From: Gammaproteobacteria bacterium
Lineage (GTDB): Bacteria; Pseudomonadota; Gammaproteobacteria; SZUA-152
Reading direction: 5' to 3'
DNA: 64,000 nucleotides
Assembly (NCBI GenBank): GCA_029882975.1
Contig: JAOUJW010000001.1
Coordinates: 124,001-188,000, forward strand
Positions 45,959-55,954 of the stretch are shown here, piece by piece; position 1 is the stretch's first letter, and every line of letters begins with the position of its first letter. Below the pieces are notes generated by a model. The model was not told the origin of the DNA. It did not search any database and saw nothing but the letters and a program-made list of their open reading frames with translations. The position numbers and the translations under genes were made by a program.

Positions 45959-47338
45959 ATGGCTCACCGTTTTTCAAACAACCAGGAAACAGATAAAGCA
46001 TTAAACCATTCGATTCGTGACGGCGTGGCATACTCCGTTATGGCCGGAGCAGGAGAAACTTATCTGTCTGCCTTCGCTTTGTTTTTCAAAGCCAACACGG
46101 CTCAAATCGGTTTACTGGCATCCTTACCGGCATTGGTTTCCTCACTTGCACAGTTGTTTTCCGCCTGGCTCAGTCACAAGGGTCCTTCAAGACGCCAGGT
46201 GATTTTGGTTGGAGCATCACTGCAAGCACTGGTCTGGATACCGCTGATTATGCTCCCGGTGTTCAGCCCCGAGTTCGCCGTCCCTGCAATTATTCTTTGT
46301 GTGATTTTGTATCACGCCTGCGGTAGTGTGGTGGTACCCCAATGGAGTAGTCTCATGGGTGACTTGGTTCCGGAACGCAAACGCGGTCGCTATTTTGCCC
46401 TACGCACACGCTACACTTCCGTTGCCTCCTTTTTGGCCCTGATAACGGCCGGCATAGTACTGGATAGATTTGAGGCTCAGGAAGCGACACTGTATGGCTT
46501 TATCGCGATATTTACCATCGCGGCCATCGCCCGTGTCGTTTCGGTATACCACTTACTCTATCTCGTTGAACCCGAGCACACTTCAATTAAGCTGGAAACG
46601 CCTTTTTCACAATCGCAACGCTGGTGGGTGCGACTGGCTCAATCCCGTTTTGTACAATTTTCTCTTTTCTTTGCCAGTATGCAAACAGTGGTTGCTATGG
46701 CTTCACCATTCTTTGCTGTATATATGTTGCGTGATCTGCAATTCACCTATGTTGAGTTTATGGCCACGTCAGCGGCCACCATTTTTATGCAGTTTCTCGC
46801 CCTTAATACCTGGGGACGAATCAGCGATACTTTCGGCAATCGCTTGATTCTGTTGGTCACGGGGTTTGCCATCCCAACGATTCCCATCCTGTGGTTGTTT
46901 TCCCACAATCTTTTCTACCTCTGCATTGTGCAAATGTTAAGTGGGCTGGTTTGGGCCGGATTCAATCTGAGCGCAACCAATTTCCTCTATGACCTCATTC
47001 CCTCTCACCGGCGCTCGGCGTTTCTGGCTTTCCATAATGTCGCGGCAAATATCGGGGTGTTTTGTGGTGCCATGCTAGGTGGTTACTTGGGCACGGTATT
47101 ACCCAAAAACATTTCCTGGGGCGATACGACATTGACATGGCACAGTGCTTTATTGGGGGTGTTTCTTATCTCGGCGCTGGCGAGATTGACCATTGCATTG
47201 ATCTTTCTACCCAGATTAAGGGAGGTTCGGGAGGTTCGCCCCATAACCGTAACCGCCTTGATCGTTCGAGCAACCCGGTTTAGTGCGCTATCCGGCTTAA
47301 TCTATGACATCATCAGCGGTACGAAACGTCCGAAGTAG
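45959..47338 (+). CDS. MFS transporter
   Basis: A protein of 459 residues with about twelve transmembrane segments of the major facilitator superfamily. The loop between helices 2 and 3 reads WLSHKGPSRRQVIL, in the usual charged motif A position. A basic loop VPERKRGRYFALRTRYT and a helix-8/9 loop DTFGNRLILLV are also seen. The substrate is not recognisable. ATG at 45959 is used, the frame opening at TTG 45950. The preceding 260 bases hold only a small frame (45703-45921) that is not credible. Confidence 0.8.
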   Translation: MAHRFSNNQETDKALNHSIRDGVAYSVMAGAGETYLSAFALFFKANTAQIGLLASLPALVSSLAQLFSAWLSHKGPSRRQVILVGASLQALVWIPLIMLPVFSPEFAVPAIILCVILYHACGSVVVPQWSSLMGDLVPERKRGRYFALRTRYTSVASFLALITAGIVLDRFEAQEATLYGFIAIFTIAAIARVVSVYHLLYLVEPEHTSIKLETPFSQSQRWWVRLAQSRFVQFSLFFASMQTVVAMASPFFAVYMLRDLQFTYVEFMATSAATIFMQFLALNTWGRISDTFGNRLILLVTGFAIPTIPILWLFSHNLFYLCIVQMLSGLVWAGFNLSATNFLYDLIPSHRRSAFLAFHNVAANIGVFCGAMLGGYLGTVLPKNISWGDTTLTWHSALLGVFLISALARLTIALIFLPRLREVREVRPITVTALIVRATRFSALSGLIYDIISGTKRPK

Positions 47339-47354
47339 CCATTCCAAAACAAAC

Positions 47355-47384
47355 GGGGCGAACACGGATAACCGTGATCGCCCC
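47355..47384. terminator. Strong hairpin after the MFS gene
   Basis: A 12-bp stem in two blocks (GGGGCGA / TCGCCCC and CACGG / CCGTG with one A-A mismatch), loop ATAA. Plus strand has no T tract; on the minus strand GTTTGTTTTGG follows. Confidence 0.65.
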
Positions 47385-47414
47385 AAGCAAGCGGCCAACA
47401 AACCGTCTTGCAGT

Positions 47415-47534
47415 TTATGGGGTGTAACCATCCGTCAGCGTCAGCAGAAACGTAACAATCGCATCTTCTTCTGCATGAGCAAGGTTTAAATCAACAAGAC
47501 TGAAGATATACGAAAATTGCCATCTATCCCTGAG
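47415..47534 (-). pseudogene. C-terminal remnant of a di-heme cytochrome c peroxidase-like gene
   Basis: On the minus strand a short frame ends VDLNLAHAEEDAIVTFLLTL then TDGYTP-stop. This is the C-terminal signature of cytochrome c peroxidase/MauG proteins; the intact gene at 58775-59965 has LSTEEEADLVAFLKTLTDGY at the same position. Nothing upstream of about 47534 continues it (a stop interrupts), no haem motif and no start are present. Only 30-odd codons survive. It is a fossil of a third peroxidase gene. Confidence 0.65.
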
Positions 47535-47611
47535 TTATTTGGGGCTTTAAAATACAGGGGCTTCACTGAGGCTTCAGAATACCAGGGTTTCAGAGCAGCG
47601 ATAATTCCGAC

Positions 47612-47998
47612 TTAGGCTTTACGGCCAATCAATTCAATGGCATATCCATCCGGATCTTCCACAAAAGATATGATGGTAGTACCGGCGTTCATAGGACCGG
47701 CTTCACGAAGAATTTTACCGCCTTGGCTTTTTATCTCGGCCGTAGCTTTGTATACGTCATCCACTTCCAGGGCGATATGACCAAAACCGCTACCCAGTTC
47801 GTAATGGTCCGTACCCCAATTATAGGTCAGTTCGATAACACTGTTTTCTGCCTCGTTACCATACCCCAAAAAAGCCAAGGTAAACTCACCATCGGGATAA
47901 TCCTTTTGACGCAGCAATTGCATACCCAATACTTCGGTATAAAATTTAATGGAACGCTCCAGGTTTCCCACTCTGAGCATGGTGTGAAGTATTCTCAT
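47612..47998 (-). CDS. gloA: Lactoylglutathione lyase (glyoxalase I)
   Basis: A 128-residue metalloenzyme that isomerises the methylglyoxal-glutathione adduct. The metal ligands are visible as His5 ([11 protein letters not shown]), Glu in VIELTYNWG, His in [11 protein letters not shown] and Glu in [10 protein letters not shown]. Length matches the bacterial Ni-type enzyme. It lies 32 bases downstream of the PAS-GGDEF-EAL gene but is a stand-alone household function. Confidence 0.97.
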   Translation of the reverse strand: MRILHTMLRVGNLERSIKFYTEVLGMQLLRQKDYPDGEFTLAFLGYGNEAENSVIELTYNWGTDHYELGSGFGHIALEVDDVYKATAEIKSQGGKILREAGPMNAGTTIISFVEDPDGYAIELIGRKA

Positions 47999-48030
47999 GA
48001 CACATTCCTTAACGGCTGATTTCGCATTAG

Positions 48031-50463
48031 CTACGCAATGATGGCTTCATCGACCACGGTGGGCCACATGGGACGGGGTTTTCCAATTTGAAAACCCTGC
48101 ACATGATCGACTCCGATTTGCATTAAATGTTGCAAAGCTTCTTCCGACTCCACAAACTCGGCAATGGTCTCTATTCCCATCATGTGACCGATTTGATTGA
48201 TGGAATCCACCATCGCCCGATCCACGGGATCATCAGCCAAATCGCGAACAAAACAACCGTCGATTTTCAAATAATCCAAATGCAGATTTTTCAAATAGGC
48301 ATAGGATGAAAAACCGCGCCCAAAATCATCCAAGGAGAACCGGCAACCCATACCCCGTAGTATGGCCATATAGCGAGTGGCCACCATCAAATTGGATATA
48401 GCCGTTGATTCAGTAATTTCAAAACAAATGCACTCTGCAGGCACATCGGATTGGTCCAATTGATCAATCACAAAATTCAGAAAGTTTTCATCCTCCAGGG
48501 ATTGCGCAGACAGATTAATGGAAAACACACCCAACTGATCGGTACGCCCCAAGCGTTCATGCAAAAGATTCAATGTTGTGCGCACCACCCAGCGATCGAT
48601 GGAAGGCATAAGATTGTATTTCTCAGCAATACCAATAAAACTGGCGGGCTTGTAAACCTCACCGTTTTCATCGATTAAGCGCAGCAAAATTTCATGATGC
48701 ATCACTTGCTTGTCCTTTTTGGGGGACAAGGGCACGATACTTTGGCAAAACAAACGAAAATGATCCTGATCCAAGGCTCGACGTATTTTATGTATCCAAC
48801 GGAGTTGATCCCCTTTGTCGGACAAAGCAATGTCGCTGGCTTTGTAGGCATGCCATTTATTGTTGCCTTTGTTTTTAGCCACGTAGCAAGCCGCATCGGC
48901 TATACGCATAACATCCCCCAAACCACCACAGGTGGACGTAATGGGGACCAAACCAATACTCACTCGCATAGGGATGGTTTGCTCGCGCCATATGAAACGG
49001 GTATGATGAATGGATTGTCTCAATTCGCGGGCAAATTTCTTGGCGTTATCCAAAGAACATTTACGCAACAGCACACCGAATTCATCCCCCCCAATTCGCC
49101 CGATGTAGTCAGTGTCCTTGACACTGGAGCTGAGCAATGAAGCAGTATACTTTAACAGCTCATCACCGGCCTGTTCTCCATAGTGTTTATTAATGGATCG
49201 AAATCCGCCCATGTCGATATAGCACAGCGCATGATGATGACCATCGTACTTGGCACTGGAAATGGCTTTGGTAAGGCGAGTTTCAAATTCCGTTCGATTG
49301 ATCAATGTGGTCAATGCATCGTAACGGGATTCGGCATTCATCCAGCGTTCCAGGCTGGTCATATCCCCCACATCCTTAAACACTACAAAGCCACCGATAA
49401 TAACCCCCTGGTGATCACGAATTGCAGATACAGTTTCCTCAATATTGTATTCCATGCCATCACGACGAAGTAGCACTGCCCTGGGCTGATGTGCATCCAG
49501 ATCTATTTCGCGGGCACGCCGTAATACGGTATTAACAATGGGCTTACGGGTATGTTCATCCACCAATTGAAACACATCGCTTAACAACAACTGCCTGGCA
49601 TCGCTGCGGTTCCAGCCCGTCATACGTTCCGCAGTGGGATTTAAATATTCCACGATGCCTTTTTGATCAAAGACAATAATACCATCCGATACTTGCTCAA
49701 ACACTTTTCGCGACAGTATCTGCTCGGGAAACAACACCGTCGATGCCTGATCCTGCTCGGATATATCCGTGCCGGAACATATAACGCCTTGAAAGGCTTT
49801 TGCCTTGTCGTATAAGGGGGTCACACCCCAGGCGATGGTTCTCACCATGCCGTCTTTGGTTTTGACGCGGTTTGTCAGAGTTTGCTGGCGAATAAGCGAG
49901 CTGTTTTCCTGTAAATTCAGTTGGATTTTGCTGGGCAAGACAGAGTGTAACCGGGCACCAAACACTTTTTTCGCTGCTGAATTGGCAAAAATAATGCGGC
50001 CGTCTACCGCAATCTTGATTAAGAACACACACGAGGATTCCAACAATTCGCGATAGTCCACACCAATTTTGCACACACGGGACTCTTTGAAAACATAGAG
50101 CTTGCCCACCATACGCCCACCCTCATACATGGGAAGCGCAATATAAGAAATAGGCAGGGTTTCTCCGTCTTTCTTATTGAGCATGGCCGCCATTTGCAAA
50201 TGAGAGCAGGAAACACTGTGTAAAGCTGCGCACTTGGATGAGCCTATGGTGGCGGATGCATCCATTTTGAATTTCAGTCGTTGGAAAAAATTATGGCCTT
50301 GAAGCTCATCCGAGTTCCAACCCAGAATTTGCTCTGCTTCATGATTCATGAAAACCAGTTCACCACTGGTATCCAATGCAAAAATACCTTCACCGGGAAC
50401 GGTTTTAAGATGAGTTAGTTCGCCCTTATTGATACCCTTAACAATGTTAAGTTGAGTATACAC
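48031..50463 (-). CDS. PAS-GGDEF-EAL cyclic-di-GMP signalling protein
   Basis: An 810-residue cytoplasmic protein without membrane segments. Three PAS-like sensor regions (about 20-125, 130-245, 255-375) precede a GGDEF domain with intact [11 protein letters not shown] and a C-terminal EAL domain. The EAL signature is HEILLRLI (E-I-L) yet other catalytic blocks are kept: [34 protein letters not shown], and the final IAEFVESEE. So it may both make and break c-di-GMP. A Cys pair in the first PAS ([12 protein letters not shown]) could bind a cofactor, but this is only a guess. No partner was identified. Confidence 0.9.
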   Translation of the reverse strand: MYTQLNIVKGINKGELTHLKTVPGEGIFALDTSGELVFMNHEAEQILGWNSDELQGHNFFQRLKFKMDASATIGSSKCAALHSVSCSHLQMAAMLNKKDGETLPISYIALPMYEGGRMVGKLYVFKESRVCKIGVDYRELLESSCVFLIKIAVDGRIIFANSAAKKVFGARLHSVLPSKIQLNLQENSSLIRQQTLTNRVKTKDGMVRTIAWGVTPLYDKAKAFQGVICSGTDISEQDQASTVLFPEQILSRKVFEQVSDGIIVFDQKGIVEYLNPTAERMTGWNRSDARQLLLSDVFQLVDEHTRKPIVNTVLRRAREIDLDAHQPRAVLLRRDGMEYNIEETVSAIRDHQGVIIGGFVVFKDVGDMTSLERWMNAESRYDALTTLINRTEFETRLTKAISSAKYDGHHHALCYIDMGGFRSINKHYGEQAGDELLKYTASLLSSSVKDTDYIGRIGGDEFGVLLRKCSLDNAKKFARELRQSIHHTRFIWREQTIPMRVSIGLVPITSTCGGLGDVMRIADAACYVAKNKGNNKWHAYKASDIALSDKGDQLRWIHKIRRALDQDHFRLFCQSIVPLSPKKDKQVMHHEILLRLIDENGEVYKPASFIGIAEKYNLMPSIDRWVVRTTLNLLHERLGRTDQLGVFSINLSAQSLEDENFLNFVIDQLDQSDVPAECICFEITESTAISNLMVATRYMAILRGMGCRFSLDDFGRGFSSYAYLKNLHLDYLKIDGCFVRDLADDPVDRAMVDSINQIGHMMGIETIAEFVESEEALQHLMQIGVDHVQGFQIGKPRPMWPTVVDEAIIA

Positions 50464-50787
50464 TCAGTCACCTATGCATAAATGATTTGCCCCGAAGCTG
50501 CCAGCAGCATCCCAACCTCACACTACACCCAGAATGCCGACTCACGATACGCACAAACACATACGGAAACTTCTTAAGTTATCGGCTGTAATACCAACAG
50601 CGTTGACCAGGATGCCATTTACCCCCATCAAATCGAACTGCAAAATAATTAATCGCAGCGATAACCTAAAGTACAGCAATATGAATACAGCCAGGAATCT
50701 CTGCTAATGGATCGAAAGAACCGCGTACAGCGCCCTTTCGCAGCACCACTCCATGCTTAGCAGAGGTTCCCCACTATTTAAAAACAA
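50464..50787. other. Intergenic region between the GGDEF-EAL gene and argG
   Basis: About 320 bases. It contains the 77-base palindromic element at 50694-50770; no frame is credible. The promoter of the GGDEF-EAL gene should lie here. Confidence 0.5.
50694..50770. repeat. 77-base imperfect palindrome downstream of argG
   Basis: Arms pair as GGAA/TTCC (50694/50767), CTCTGCTAA/TTAGCAGAG (50699/50757), TGGA/TCCA (50708/50750) and an inner CGAAAG/CTTTCG (50713/50735) with GCG/CGC. This gives a long, bulged hairpin in RNA from either strand. It lies 18 bases beyond the argG stop. No T tract. It could be a structured 3' UTR, a small mobile palindrome or a processed RNA. Confidence 0.6.
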
Positions 50788-51999
50788 TTAGCGCTTGGAT
50801 GCAATACGCAATCGTAAGGCGTTAAGCTTTATAAAACCTTCAGCATCTTTCTGGTTATAGGCACCGGCATCGTCTTCAAAAGTAGCGATATTGGCATCAA
50901 ACAGACTATCCGATGTGGACTCTCGCCCAGTGACAATGACATTACCTTTGTACAAGCTCAATCGTACCCTGCCGTTCACATGTTGTTGCGATTGATCGAT
51001 TAAAGTTTGGAGCATATTACGCTCGGGACTCCACCAGTAGCCATTGTAGATAAGGCTGGCGTATTTAGGCATGAGATCGTCTTTTAAGTGGGCCGCTTCC
51101 CGATCTAATGTGATGGACTCAATAGCGCGATGCGCTTTGAGCATAACTGTCCCAGCGGGAGTTTCGTAGCAACCCCTGGACTTCATACCGACGTAACGGT
51201 TTTCGACAATATCGGCCCGACCAATACCATTGGCGCCGGCAACTTTATTTAAGTATTCCATAACTTCTGCCGGTGTCATGGACTTGTCGTTTATGGCAAC
51301 AATATCACCGTGTCGATAACTTAATACCAGTTCTGTGGCTTGATCCGGCGCCTCTTGTGGTGATACTGTCCAGCGCCACATGCTTTCTTCCGGGGCATTC
51401 CAGGTGTTTTCCAGGATATCCCCTTCGTAAGAAATATGCAGTAAATTGGCATCCATAGAATACGGGGATTTGGTGCCGCGCTTTTTCTCGATGGGAATAC
51501 CGTGTTTTTCCGCATAATCCAGTAACTTCTGGCGAGAGTTTAAATCCCACTCACGCCAAGGCGCAATTACATGCACATCGGGCTTAAGCGCATAATAACC
51601 CAGTTCGAAACGCACTTGATCATTACCTTTGCCGGTGGCGCCGTGAGAAACCGCATCCGCACCGGTTTCATTGGCGATTTCAATTTGACGCTTGGAAATT
51701 AAAGGCCGGGCAATGGAGGTGCCCAACAAATATTCACCTTCGTAGATGGCATTGGCCCGAAACATGGGAAAAACAAAGTCACGAGCAAATTCTTCTTTTA
51801 AATCATCAATATAAATTTCCTTCACGCCCGCTGCTTGAGCCTTGGCGCGAGCCGGTTCCACTTCCTCACCCTGGCCGATATCGGCGGTAAATGTAACCAC
51901 TTCGCAGCCGTATTCTTCCTGTAACCAACGTAAAATAATGGAAGTATCCAAACCACCGGAATAGGCCAAAACCACTTTGCTGATCTTCTGCTTCACCAT
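50788..51999 (-). CDS. argG: Argininosuccinate synthase
   Basis: A 403-residue enzyme joining citrulline and aspartate with ATP. The P-loop [18 protein letters not shown] is at the start, followed by [37 protein letters not shown] and the DMN-free type-1 blocks [20 protein letters not shown]. Length is standard for the type-1 enzyme of proteobacteria. Start ATG at 51999. Arginine made here feeds protein synthesis and SpeA. Confidence 0.97.
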   Translation of the reverse strand: MVKQKISKVVLAYSGGLDTSIILRWLQEEYGCEVVTFTADIGQGEEVEPARAKAQAAGVKEIYIDDLKEEFARDFVFPMFRANAIYEGEYLLGTSIARPLISKRQIEIANETGADAVSHGATGKGNDQVRFELGYYALKPDVHVIAPWREWDLNSRQKLLDYAEKHGIPIEKKRGTKSPYSMDANLLHISYEGDILENTWNAPEESMWRWTVSPQEAPDQATELVLSYRHGDIVAINDKSMTPAEVMEYLNKVAGANGIGRADIVENRYVGMKSRGCYETPAGTVMLKAHRAIESITLDREAAHLKDDLMPKYASLIYNGYWWSPERNMLQTLIDQSQQHVNGRVRLSLYKGNVIVTGRESTSDSLFDANIATFEDDAGAYNQKDAEGFIKLNALRLRIASKR

Positions 52000-52203
52000 G
52001 ACTACTCTCTATCTCGCTCAAGGCTTTTTGTTCACTGAAGGCTCCTCCTCCATTGAAGGCTTATCCCTCTAAAACAAAAAAATAAACAACAAAAATTGAA
52101 GCGGCAACTTTACACCGAATTGGACTTGAACGCCATCGACGTTGAGACGTGCCGGAACGGGTTGGCGTGCAAGGGGTGGAAAAAAAACCGATGAAACAGG
52201 GGC

Positions 52204-52710
52204 TTATATGTAGTCCGCCAGAATACCGGTAGTCTGACGCAGGCGCAGGCTGATTAAACGGGCGACTTTGCGAATCATTTTAATCGCCAAGGCCGGATGG
52301 TCCTCAGTAAAAGATTCAAAATTCCGCCGCGTTATCAGTATCACTGTGGTTTTTTCGACAGCGCAGGCAGTCGCTGAAAAAGGCATGTCATCCAATAAGG
52401 ACATTTCCCCAATGGTTTGTCCGGGACGAACCGTAGTGATGGTTTTTCGTTCACGTAGATGAGACTCTTTGATAACATCAATTTTCCCGCTCACCAAAAA
52501 ACACATAAAACCGCCTTTTTCACCTTCTAAAAACAGGGTTTTACCGCTTTCCGCTTCAAAAGCCTGAACATAACCGGACAAAATCTCTACTTCGGGCCGC
52601 GTAAGGTCGCGGAACATGGGCATTTGTTCCAACATACTGCAAAGTTCGTCACAAAAGGCAGAGCCCTGGCCGAGAAGCTCCAGGTTATTGAGTGCGGCAT
52701 CCGTTTGCAT
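52204..52710 (-). CDS. Cyclic-nucleotide-binding domain protein
   Basis: A 168-residue protein made of one cNMP-binding fold (about 25-145): GKTLFLEGEKGGFMCFLVSG and PGQTIGEMSLLDDMPFSATA are the phosphate-binding-cassette type blocks, though the usual Arg is replaced (SLLDDMPFSATA). No DNA-binding domain follows; the tail is only a short helix (ISLRLRQTTGI). It is the last gene after pdhA-pdhB-E2E3 on the same strand, 108 bases on and beyond a hairpin, so it may be only partly cotranscribed. A link to control of the dehydrogenase complex is speculative. Confidence 0.8.
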   Translation of the reverse strand: MQTDAALNNLELLGQGSAFCDELCSMLEQMPMFRDLTRPEVEILSGYVQAFEAESGKTLFLEGEKGGFMCFLVSGKIDVIKESHLRERKTITTVRPGQTIGEMSLLDDMPFSATACAVEKTTVILITRRNFESFTEDHPALAIKMIRKVARLISLRLRQTTGILADYI

Positions 52711-52782
52711 AGCGTATCCCTTTCTGATGTTGGGGTTGACTATGCATAATCCGGCCCAAGGGGATGGGACCGTGAGAACTGC

Positions 52783-52810
52783 ACCTCTGATTCACGCAGG
52801 AATCAGAGGT
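52783..52810 (-). terminator. Hairpin after the E2-E3 gene
   Basis: Perfect 11-bp stem ACCTCTGATTC / GAATCAGAGGT with loop ACGCAG, 8 bases past the stop of the E2-E3 gene. No T tract follows on the minus strand, so termination may be partial. Confidence 0.6.
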
Positions 52811-52818
52811 CGCTTGGA

Positions 52819-55800
52819 CTATTTCTTCTTACTGCGTCTTAACCGCGACAACAAGCGTCGCGCCATTTCCCCAAACATTTCCGTTTGAGTGGGGTGCGGA
52901 TGAATGGCTTCAGCCACTTGATCCAAAGTCATCTCACCACTGACCATCATCACACCTTCACCAATCAAGGTGTCCGCATGATCCGCAAGAAAATGCACCC
53001 CGATGACACGACGATTCTTCTTATCCGCCACGATTTTGATCATGCCGTGAAGCTCATTGGTAATCATGGCCTTGGCATCAATATTCATGGGCATTTTTAC
53101 TTCTACCGCATCAATACCTTTCGCTTTAGCCTGATCCACAGACAGCCCCACAAACGCCGCTTCAGGGCGGGTAAAAATAACACCACTATCTTTATCTTGA
53201 TCGTAGCGCATACTCTCACCGAGAATCGTTGCAGCAGCCACCCGACCTTGTTGACCGGCTGTATGTGCCAACATCAAACCGCCAATCACATCCCCCACCG
53301 CAAAAATATGCGGTATCGAAGTACGACAGTAAGCATCAGCAGTGATCACGCCGCGGTCCGTTTGCACCCCGGCATTTTGCAGTTTCAGGGGCTCCAATAC
53401 CGGACGTTTACCGGTAGCCATGATGATATAGTCACAGGCGTAACGCTGATCCTTACCTTCCGCATCCTGATAAACGATTTGAGCCTTACGATTTCCAGCT
53501 TTAGGCTTGATTTCAGTGACCTTCACTGACGTGTGTATAGTGAGATTGGGATCCTCATTCAATACCGCCGTGAGGTTTTTGGCAATTTCCGGTTCCACTT
53601 CGGCCAGTATGCGATCCTGACCTTCGAACAGAACCACTTCACTGCCAAAATCCTGAAAGATCTGCGCCATTTCCAGACCGATGGCTCCACCACCGATAAC
53701 CCCCAGCTTTTTGGGCACTTCCGATAATTGCCACACTGTATCCGACGTCAATACCTGGCCCGCTTCCATCGCCAAATCGACACCGGGGATAGGGGGAACA
53801 AAGGGCGGCGCACCCGTAGCAATGACGGCAACACCAAAAGTGATATGCTCACCCTGAGAGCCATCCCCCAAGGGAGCTCGTCGGTGCGGATCATCGCTGT
53901 TGCCGGAAGTATCCACAAACAAGCGGTGCTCAGTTTCAAAAGAAGCAAATCCCTGAATAACTTTGATCTTGACGCCCATATCGGTTTTCAAAGCCATTTG
54001 GCCCCGAGTTTCCAATACGGATCGTCGAGTGGCTTCCAGCTTGGACCAATTCAGTTTGGCCTTAGTCGTACCTTCAACCCCCAAATGCTCATCATGGGCT
54101 CGATCGCGCATACGATCTGCCGCCGCACGCCAAGCTTTTGAAGGTATGCAACCGCGCCACAAACACTCGCCACCCGGGAAAGGTGCGTCGTTAATCATGG
54201 CCACTTTCAAGCCGTGAGAAGCAATATCTCTGGCACAATCTTCACCGCCGGGACCACCGCCGATGACAACCACATCGTAATCCCAGTCGCCGTCAGGTAT
54301 CGCCGGACCCAGGGAGCCCATCCAGGTTTCCGGGTGTTCGATGTTGTTTTTCAACGTATTTAAATACTGCGCCACTTCCGCCCCATTAACCACTCGATGG
54401 TCAGCGGTGACGGTTAAGGGCATACCCTTATCACCGGCCGAGGATATAGCCAGAATGGCTGCTGTACCCGGTGTCGGGATAGCATCAAAATAGGACACGC
54501 CCAACATACCCATATTGGATACCATAAAAGTGGGATTGGCGTATTCTTCCGGGGCCAAACGACGTTTTCTGGCACGCTCCACCAAGCTACCCCAAGACTC
54601 ATTGAGCTCTTCCAGTGAGCGCGACTCACAATGACGCAAAACCGGCACAACCAGACCACCGCCTTCGGCTGCCACCGCCATACCAATGTCCACTTGGTCC
54701 CGTTCCACCAACTTATCCACCGGCTGGTAACACCAGTTCATGGTGGGATGTTTCTTCATAGCCAAGGCACAAGCTTTGGCAATAGCAACCGTAACCGATA
54801 TACCTTTTTTCTTGGACGCTTTAATGAGCGCATCGGGCTTGGCATCCACCGTCACATGAAAGGTGGGCATAGTCAGTGACGCCGTCATGGAATGACTTAC
54901 TGCCCGCTCCATAGCGGTCATGGCGCGACCGTGTCCCGGTACTTGTACTTCCGGCATAATATGCGCCGGTGTTTGTCTGGCAATCTCGCTGGGCCGTTCC
55001 AACGGTTGGGCTTTGCGTACATCTTCAGCCCGAATCACACCACCTGGGCCGCTGCCTTTTAAAGTATTGAGATTCACATGCAGTGCCGCCGCCAGTTTGC
55101 GAGCATAAGGCGTTGCATATTTGTTGTCCGGACGAGGTGCCGGGTGTATTCCGGAAAGATCCTGCTGTCGCGCCGGCGCTTTATGCCCGGGAGCCGGATG
55201 TGCCGCAGCGATTTGATGCCTGGGCTCCTGATCCGAGGGACTGGTCACATCGCCCGATGCCGCTTTGCCGGTAACCGTGGCTACTGCGCCTTCTTTCAGC
55301 ACTTGCTCAGGTTTATCCACCAAGTAGGCCATAGCCTCACCTACCGGCAGGATACTGTCTACCTCGGCGATGGGGCCGGACAAATAACCGTCACGGAACA
55401 CTTCCACATCCATGATCGCCTTGTCCGTTTCCACGGTGGCAACAACATCGCCGCGTTCAATCTTGTCCCCCAGTTGTTTTTCCCAACTCACCACCACCCC
55501 TTCGGTCATGGTATCGGATAACTGTGGCATTTTAATCACATGGCTGGCGCCTTCCGGTTTCGCCGCTGCAAGCAGGGCCGGAGCATCAACAACAGCGGGA
55601 GCAGCCGCAACCGGTGCAGCATCGCCGACTTGTTTAATCTCTTCTTTGGACTCCACTAAATAAGCGATGGCTTCGCCCACGGCTACCACACTGTCCACCT
55701 CAGCCAGAGGACCGGACAAATAACCCTCACGAAACACTTCCACGTCCATAATGGCTTTATCGGTTTCCACCGTGGCAACGATGTCACCCCGCACCACCTT

Positions 55801-55890
55801 ATCGCCGATGTTTTTCTCCCAACTGACCACCACGCCTTCTGTCATGGTGTCGGACAACTGGGGCATTTTTATCACATATGATTCAGACAT
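52819..55890 (-). CDS. Fused dihydrolipoyl acyltransferase (E2) and dihydrolipoyl dehydrogenase (E3)
   Basis: A single chain of 1023 residues. Two lipoyl domains carry ETDKAIMDVEVF with lipoyl-lysines Lys45 and Lys157; a peripheral-subunit-binding domain follows (KYATPYARKLAAAL, about 257-295); the acyltransferase core is at about 310-520 with active-site DHRVVNG (His498). From about 537 a full flavoprotein E3 follows: FAD fold GGGPGG (544-549), redox disulfide Cys576/Cys581 (GGECLWRGCIPSK), NAD fold GVIGGGAIGLEMA and the dimer-interface His999-Glu1004 (HPHPTQTE). E2 and E3 are normally separate. It lies in an operon with E1 alpha and beta. Confidence 0.93.
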   Translation of the reverse strand: MSESYVIKMPQLSDTMTEGVVVSWEKNIGDKVVRGDIVATVETDKAIMDVEVFREGYLSGPLAEVDSVVAVGEAIAYLVESKEEIKQVGDAAPVAAAPAVVDAPALLAAAKPEGASHVIKMPQLSDTMTEGVVVSWEKQLGDKIERGDVVATVETDKAIMDVEVFRDGYLSGPIAEVDSILPVGEAMAYLVDKPEQVLKEGAVATVTGKAASGDVTSPSDQEPRHQIAAAHPAPGHKAPARQQDLSGIHPAPRPDNKYATPYARKLAAALHVNLNTLKGSGPGGVIRAEDVRKAQPLERPSEIARQTPAHIMPEVQVPGHGRAMTAMERAVSHSMTASLTMPTFHVTVDAKPDALIKASKKKGISVTVAIAKACALAMKKHPTMNWCYQPVDKLVERDQVDIGMAVAAEGGGLVVPVLRHCESRSLEELNESWGSLVERARKRRLAPEEYANPTFMVSNMGMLGVSYFDAIPTPGTAAILAISSAGDKGMPLTVTADHRVVNGAEVAQYLNTLKNNIEHPETWMGSLGPAIPDGDWDYDVVVIGGGPGGEDCARDIASHGLKVAMINDAPFPGGECLWRGCIPSKAWRAAADRMRDRAHDEHLGVEGTTKAKLNWSKLEATRRSVLETRGQMALKTDMGVKIKVIQGFASFETEHRLFVDTSGNSDDPHRRAPLGDGSQGEHITFGVAVIATGAPPFVPPIPGVDLAMEAGQVLTSDTVWQLSEVPKKLGVIGGGAIGLEMAQIFQDFGSEVVLFEGQDRILAEVEPEIAKNLTAVLNEDPNLTIHTSVKVTEIKPKAGNRKAQIVYQDAEGKDQRYACDYIIMATGKRPVLEPLKLQNAGVQTDRGVITADAYCRTSIPHIFAVGDVIGGLMLAHTAGQQGRVAAATILGESMRYDQDKDSGVIFTRPEAAFVGLSVDQAKAKGIDAVEVKMPMNIDAKAMITNELHGMIKIVADKKNRRVIGVHFLADHADTLIGEGVMMVSGEMTLDQVAEAIHPHPTQTEMFGEMARRLLSRLRRSKKK

Positions 55891-55924
55891 AATTCGATTA
55901 ACTGACTCGTAGGATTATTATTGG

Positions 55925-55945
55925 CCGACAGCCGGAGGCTGTCGG
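55925..55945 (-). promoter_or_regulatory. Hairpin between pdhB and the E2-E3 gene
   Basis: Perfect 9-bp stem CCGACAGCC / GGCTGTCGG with a 3-base loop, in the 64-base gap inside the operon. No T tract. It may stabilise or separate the mRNA segments so that E1 and E2-E3 differ in dose. Confidence 0.5.
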
Positions 55946-55954
55946 TCACTTCAT

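Noticed and set aside
50694-50770. tRNA gene (77 bases with a pairing 7-base acceptor-like stem)
   Set aside because: The pairing continues as one long hairpin; there is no anticodon or T-arm with GTTC, so it is not a tRNA.
54382-54402. E2 active-site Asn in DHRVVNG instead of the common Asp
   Set aside because: Asn at this position is known in functional Azotobacter/Pseudomonas-type E2 enzymes, so it is not evidence of inactivation.
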